DNA of 12,689 nt, taken from positions 1 to 12,689 of the forward strand of contig CAJVPP010003064.1 of NCBI GenBank assembly GCA_910592005.1, in the 5' to 3' direction. Origin of the DNA: Funneliformis mosseae (Eukaryota; Glomeromycota; Glomeromycetes; Glomerales; Glomeraceae). The notes beneath the pieces were generated by a model. That model saw only the letters and a program-made list of their open reading frames with translations. It ran no database searches and was not told where the DNA came from. Numbering within the stretch: position 1 is the first letter of the stretch; each line of letters opens with the position of its first letter. The translations under genes and the position numbers were made by a program. Below are positions 6,991-12,689 of the stretch, piece after piece.

Positions 6991-9095
6991 AAAAAAATAT
7001 AATAAAATCAAATCTCATTTTTAATTTTTTAAAAGATTAAAGTCAAAGAAAAGATCACAAAAAATATTTTTTACTTTTTTACATAAAAATAAAGGATTAT
7101 ATGTTTTAATATAATTATTCAATGTATATCTTATTTTTCTTTTTTTTTTAAATATAAAAAATAAACTAAAGTTAAAAATAAAAATTAATATAAATCACCA
7201 TTTTTTTTAATATTTTTATTTTAAAAGTAAGTATTTAATCCTAAAAAAAAATAAATAAAAAATATTTTTTATTTAAAAAAACACTATTTCTATACAATAT
7301 ATATGAATATTCATATTCATAAAACATCAAATAAAGTATATGCAAATTCATATTTTAAAATATAAAGTATAAGAAATAGCTATAAAATCTAACTTCAAAA
7401 TTTATATTACTGATTCTTTTTAAATAATTAAAAATAATCAAAAATATATTAACATATAATAATTATATTACTAAATTTACAAATTTTAATAAAAGATATT
7501 ACAAATTTAGAAAGAAGTACAATAAAAAAACTTTTTTAATTTCTTTATATATCAAATAAAATTTTACTTCTAATTAACAATAATAAATATTACATTTGAA
7601 TAATATTATATACTATAACTTCTTTATAGAACTCTAGCATTTATAATACAAAAATATTAAATAAACTAACTTTTTTATAATATTTAATTATTTAAAAAAC
7701 TTAAAAATAGATCTTTTTATAAATTCTTTATTTTAGTCTAATAGACTCAAAAACTTATTTTAAAGAAATATTATCATTTTAGTTAACTCATTTTATAAAA
7801 TAAATATTTAGCAATTCTTAAACTTAAAAATATTTTGAATTAATATTATTTCAATTTTAATATCAGTTAAAAAACTATTCTAAAAGAACTTTATAAATTT
7901 AAATATTACTATATAATTCCTAAAATGATATTATTATTAAATTATTCTCTTGAGATAAAAATTAAAGTAATAGACTATAAGTTAATATTAATCTAACTTT
8001 TAGATTAAATTTAAATATTTTTATAACTATTTTTTTATTATTTTTTAGTGTCATCTTATAATAAAATTAACTTTAAAGTAAACTTTTTGAATAATAAAAG
8101 TGTTGTAAAAGTATGTAAAACTATAAAACTATTTAGTTATATTATAAAATATAAGTAATTAATATAAATAAAAGGTTTTATTTTTTCAACTATTTTGCAA
8201 AAAATGATTAATAAGAAAAAGTTTATCTAATACAATTTTTTTAAATGATATAATACTATCAGTAACTTTATTAATTTTATATAAAAAAAATATAAAGTAA
8301 ATCAAATAAAATCTATCTAAATACTAGCTATCTTTTATAATTATATTACAAATCTGTTTGAATTATCTTTATCTTTAAATAACCTTACTAAGTGCACTTT
8401 AATGATACCTAATAATCATTTTTTTTAATATTAAATTATAATAATATTTCTAAATATCTTTAAAAAGTTTTTTATAAAAGGCTAAAATAGTTTGAATAAT
8501 AATAAAAAAACAGTAATTCTTATTTCTAATAATTGGTAAATAATTTTAATTAGCAAAAAAGAAATAAATAATCAAATACACTGTCTTACAATAAACTATC
8601 AAATTTTATAAATCTTACTTAATAATATATAGTAAAATTAAAAATTTTTAGATTGCATAAAAATTTATAAATTTTTAATAAAATTTGCTTTAAATTTTTT
8701 TATTTAATAACCAATTAATTATAATTTTAAAATATAATTCAAAAATATTTTATTTATAAAATACTGAAAAAATACTCATTTGTAAAATAATAAATAATAC
8801 CATTTTATATATAAAAATGCAAAAAAATATATAAAAAAATTATTACTTATACTTTAATAAAAGAAAATTTTTTCATGTTTAAAAAATTTCTTTTTTTATT
8901 TTAATACCTAAAAATTATAATTGATCAGCTATCAAATAAAAAAAAATCAGATAACTTTTATTAAAAATTTATAAATTTTTATATAATTTGAAGATCTTTA
9001 AATTTACTATATATTACTAAGTAAAATTTATAAAATCTAGTAATTTATTATAGGATAGTATAATATTAATATAACTATCAAATCCAGATAAAGGA

Positions 9096-9155
9096 ATGGC
9101 AAAAAGATCATCTAAAAGATTAAGACAAAGTAGAAAGATAAATTGTAAATCTTAA
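9096..9155 (+). other. 19-codon basic frame MAKRSSKRLRQSRKINCKS, possible coding fossil
   Basis: ATG 9096 to TAA 9155 reads a Lys/Arg/Ser-rich peptide in a patch with more G/C than the desert around it. No start context, promoter or partner exon is seen. It may be a remnant of a decayed gene or transposon, or chance. Confidence 0.15.
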
Positions 9156-10202
9156 GCTTATTTTATTAAAATATTTTAATAAATTATTCTTTGTAAGTTG
9201 AATCATATTTTGCAACTATGACAAATAAACAGTATATTCTTAAAGATGTGAGTATCTAATATAATTTGATATAACAAAATATTTTCTATATAAAAAATCT
9301 GTATTACATTAAAGATTCATTATATTATGAAATTTGTTAGATCAAAATTCATTATAAAAAAAGTTAACTATATATATCAATAAAATACTATTAAATAATC
9401 ATTATCTTAACATTACTTTTTAATATAACCATTAAAAATCTTTAAATATGTAATTTGCATAATTAAACTATTATATTCTTTATTTTTATTTTTTTTTAAT
9501 TTTATGATATAATTTAAAGTGTAATTATATTTAAATATTTAGATACTTTGAAATAAAATTACAAATATAAATTTTACTTTCTATACTAATATGAATTTTT
9601 TAATAAAATAAATTTAAATTAAATATTAATTTAAAAAAATTCTCTTAATATTTTTTTTATTTTATTATAAAAGTATTTAAATTACATAAATATAAATTTT
9701 AAAATAATATATTATTTAAAGATATAGTTTTTTGTAAAATATAATTTAATTTTAATGATATTAAATAAATTTATAATATATTATTTTATATATTTGAATC
9801 TTTTTTGTATTATATATTAATAAATAAATAAATTAAAATAATATCAAAATATATATTTCTAAATAATTTTGGTATATAATAATTTAATTTTAATTAATTA
9901 CAACTTCTTTTAAATAGTTGTTTTTATATTATTATAATAAACTTTTATTTTTTTATACTAATATAATATATAACTTTAAATTTGAAATATATGTATATTT
10001 TTTATTTAAAAAAAAATTTAACTGACTATTTAATTAAAATAATTTTTAAAATTAATATAAATATTATCAAAAATATTAATAAATATAAAAATTGTTTAAT
10101 TACTATTAGAAAATTTTAAATCAATTATTAATTAACTAATATATTTAATATATTTATTTTATTTATCTTTAAAAAAAAAAATTAAATTAAATTAAATATT
10201 AC

Positions 10203-10430
10203 CTTTAAAGTTAAAAAAAAATTTTCATCTTTTTAAATTAAAAAAAAAGAAATTTCTGTTTCTTAAAAGAATTAATTTTTATTTCTTTAGAAGTTAAAAA
10301 AGGACTGATATCTACTTCTTTAAAGTTAAAAAAGTAAAACTTTCTATTCATTTTGAAGTTAAAAGAGAAGAAATTTCAGTTTCTTTTAAAATTAAAGAAG
10401 AATATTTGAAATTAAAGAAGAAAATAATAA
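10203..10430. repeat. Degenerate minisatellite, about eight units of roughly 30 bp
   Basis: Units start near 10203, 10229, 10261, 10284, 10317, 10351, 10382 and 10405. Each has a core like TTCTTTAAAGTTAAAAAAG followed in several by GAAATTTCTGTT. Unit length varies from 23 to 34 bases. The best-preserved units are the fifth and sixth. It lies directly after an (AAATT)n run near 10191-10200. Confidence 0.6.
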
Positions 10431-10989
10431 GTAAATTTTTTTATCCTTTATATTTTCACATTCTTTTTAAAGAATTTAAATAGTCTCATAAAAAAGAATA
10501 TGATAATATATAATACTTTTAAAATGAATATTTATAATAAACTTTTAGTTTAAAATTATTAATAATAATTAAGTTAAATATGCTAAGATCAAATTAATAG
10601 ACAGGTCAATTTAAATAAATTAAATAAATTAGATTAATTAATAAATAAACAAATTAGTTAATTTAAATTATTTTAATTTAATATTCTTTGCATATAATAT
10701 ATATAAAGGATAATTTTATAATAATAATTAAAAGTAAAATCATTTTTTTGTAAAAAATTACCAATTTTTGTGGAATCAAATTTTACTAATAAAGGTTTGT
10801 TACATGAAATTTTTGTTTTAATATTAATTTAATTATCATTAAATACTTAAAATTTTTTGGATAAAAAAAATTAAGTATTATACATATATTATATTAAAAT
10901 TTATTTATATATAATGTGTATAAATTTCTTTGAAAAAAAATCTATAATAAAAAAAATGTAGAATTGAATTGATATTTGAATATTTTTAG

Positions 10990-11007
10990 TATATATATAT
11001 ATATATA
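10990..11007. repeat. (TA)9 microsatellite
   Basis: Nine uninterrupted TA units inside the AT desert. Confidence 0.9.
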
Positions 11008-11501
11008 AATAAGAAAAATCAAAAATAAACATTTTTAATATATAAGCTATAAAAATATAAGTTTACTCAATATAATAAAATTTAATATTTACTAATTTTA
11101 GTTTCACTTTTTAAAATTCTAATCAAATTATTTAAATTAACTTTATTTTGAAATAAACTAAATACTGCTTTTTATTAAAGTGTATTTGATAGTATATTTA
11201 GATATAATATCAATATTTGTGTTAAATAAATTTCTTATTTAAATTTAAATTATTTATTTTTATATAATAAATATCTATTTTAAGTAATTAATTTAAAATT
11301 ATACTTAATAGTTCTATGATAATAACTATTTAAAAATAAAATTCATAAGAAAGTAAATAATGATTAAAAATAAAGTAAAAAATAAAAAAAGAATTTGTTA
11401 ATTTTAAATTACTAGCTATTTATTGACTATAAAATTAGTAAAATAACTTTTTCTATTATCACTTATACTAAGTTAAGATTATTTTTATATTTATTTGTAA
11501 T

Positions 11502-11562
11502 CTGATAACTTTAATTCATCTAAAGTTGATTATCAGCATAACTAATCATTGTTTAATTAGTT
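11502..11562. repeat. Two adjacent hairpins
   Basis: CTGATAACTTTA (11502-11513) pairs with TAAAGTTGATTATCAG (11521-11536), leaving a three-base bulge. Immediately after it, AACTAAT (11540-11546) pairs with ATTAGTT (11556-11562). A further 16-bp perfect palindrome, ATAACAATATTGTTAT, is at 11803-11818. No function is evident. Confidence 0.4.
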
Positions 11563-12130
11563 TTTTATCTTCAAATGATCAATTTTAATTTATAAACTAT
11601 TATATTAAAACTTTTAATAAAAATTGTAATAGTTTTATTATTCAAAGTTTTTATAAAATATAATCTTTTTAAAAGGGTATATAGTTTTAGAAGTCATTTT
11701 TTAAAGAGTTGTTAATACTATCCACTGATTAAATAAGATTAATAAAACACTTCTTAACTTAACTGAATACTTCTCTTATAATTATATTTAAAATTATTGT
11801 AGATAACAATATTGTTATTGGTAATAGTATTGAAGGTTGCGGTTAAATATAAATTCAGTTTTAAATGATTTTTTATTTTTAATCTTTTTTATTAGATATA
11901 AAAATCTTATTTTTTTTCTTTTTTTCTCACTTGAGAGGATTTATCACTTATTAAATCTTTTTTTGAGAATAGTTCATAATTGATATAATAGCAAAAGAAT
12001 GATGTTACTTCATTTTCTTTTAGAAAAGTTTTTGTTAGTTTAATACAGTAATATTTAGTATTACAATATTAAAAATAGAAATAGAAAAATTAAATAGATC
12101 AATCAAATAGTTATTTGGTGATGAAATTCT

Positions 12131-12214
12131 GATCATTTGATCCTATATTTTAAGGAGGCTAAAAAATATTTTGATGAAACTGCAACACAAAAACTTATTG
12201 AAAAAAATTTTTAG
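12131..12214 (+). other. Coding-like scrap of 27 codons, possible relic at the desert edge
   Basis: In the frame of 12131 the sequence reads DHLILYFKEAKKYFDET... and ends at TAG 12212-12214; TGA lies just upstream at 12122. The residue mix is protein-like and G/C rises here. A second scrap (SFKIKIPNGYSE) follows in another frame near 12247. Together they suggest a frameshifted, decayed gene or transposon ORF. I recognise no family. Confidence 0.2.
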
Positions 12215-12420
12215 TTAAATTCAAGATTTTTCCATTTAGTTAATTTCATTCAAGATCAAAATTCCAAACGGTTATTCCGAATGATATATTAAAAATTTAT
12301 TTAAATTTTTAATTTTTAAATCACATAATTGACCCCTGTAACAAATAATATATGACAAATAAAAACGTGACAACAATGCAGATCTTATTCATATAAAGAT
12401 ATCATTTACTAATTTTGGAT

Positions 12421-12689
12421 TGTTTTGTCGATCGTCGCGTTACAATATAAAAAGAGAAGTTGATCTTTTTTCGTTCGTACTTTTAAGTATGCGTTTTTTT
12501 AATATATTTGAACTGTTAGCACAATAAATACTTTGTTACTTTAGCCTCTCTAAATATTATTTATGCAATGGATGAACGTTGCTGCAGCTAAGTGTTTTCT
12601 TTATTTCTATACAATTGAAATAGACTTATTGCGATGATTAAACCGTGTGGCTGGGCCTTTAAGAGATAGATGTGTCTAGTACACTATTG
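12421..12689 (+). promoter_or_regulatory. Return to normal composition: TATA-like element, AATAAA and a short frame; possible promoter or LTR fragment
   Basis: TATAAAAA at 12446-12453 follows a CpG-rich patch (TCGATCGTCGCG). About 75 bases on, ACAATAAATAC provides an AATAAA. ATG 12563 opens a 24-codon frame ending at TGA 12637. A TATA followed closely by a poly(A) signal is the layout of an LTR, but no LTR ends, primer-binding site or pol sequence are visible. It could equally be the promoter of a gene beyond the window. Confidence 0.25.

Larger units (their letters stand above)
3980..12250. other. Extreme AT desert, about 8.3 kb, no convincing gene, CpG nearly absent
   Basis: Composition shifts sharply from gene-like DNA (24 of 60 G/C at 1141-1200) to almost pure A/T (2 of 60 at 9661-9720). 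Reading line by line I found only three CpG dinucleotides between about 4020 and 11840, at 4241, 5395 and 11840, while the flanks have many. Stops are dense in all frames; the longest frame (5313-5510) is discussed separately. Candidates are decayed transposons, methylated heterochromatin eroded by C-to-T change, or a centromere-like AT island. What can be seen inside is listed in separate entries; the remainder shows nothing recognisable. Confidence 0.85.

Noticed and set aside
3980..12250. CRISPR array, mitochondrial insertion or bacterial operon in the AT-rich part
   Set aside because: There are no regular spaced repeats, no mitochondrial gene frames or tRNAs, and no ribosome-site-led ORFs.

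Overview
The window looks like nuclear DNA from an AT-rich, early-diverging fungus. Spliced genes with short introns (96 and 123 nt, GTAAGC/GTAAGT donors, T-rich acceptors), a fungal-type cupredoxin, a BTB-domain protein and very AT-rich spacers together recall the arbuscular mycorrhizal fungi (Glomeromycotina, e.g. Rhizophagus). That placement is inference from gene style, not a database match.

Layout. Positions 1-677 (+) hold the 3' part of a gene for a membrane-anchored type-1 copper-site protein: cupredoxin domain, one membrane helix and a basic cytoplasmic tail. Its 5' part lies outside the window. Converging on it across a 231-bp spacer is a complete two-exon gene on the minus strand (2444 to 909). 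Splicing joins a PAW domain, the glycan-binding C-terminal module of cytosolic peptide:N-glycanase, to a BTB/POZ domain, with no deglycosylase catalytic core. This is the most interesting item in the window: it has the architecture expected of a glycan-reading CUL3 ubiquitin-ligase adaptor. Next come about 1.1 kb of spacer full of poly(dA:dT) tracts with three copies of a near-palindrome ATCAYGYGAT, then a short unrecognised coding exon on the minus strand (3755 to about 3554) with CCAAT and TATA-like elements upstream.

From about 3980 to 12250 the sequence becomes an extreme AT desert. Some 60-base lines hold only 2 G/C, CpG is almost absent, and no convincing gene is present. It contains a 16-bp perfect inverted-repeat pair 667 bp apart (possible MITE), a degenerate ~30-bp minisatellite, a weak ~57-bp repeat, small hairpins and a few coding-like scraps. 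It may be decayed transposon DNA, a methylation-eroded heterochromatin block or a centromere-like AT island. From about 12250 to the end normal composition returns, with a TATA-like element and an AATAAA but no gene I can defend.

The genes do not form a pathway. The cupredoxin gene and the PAW-BTB gene are simply convergent neighbours that appear to share a terminator region.
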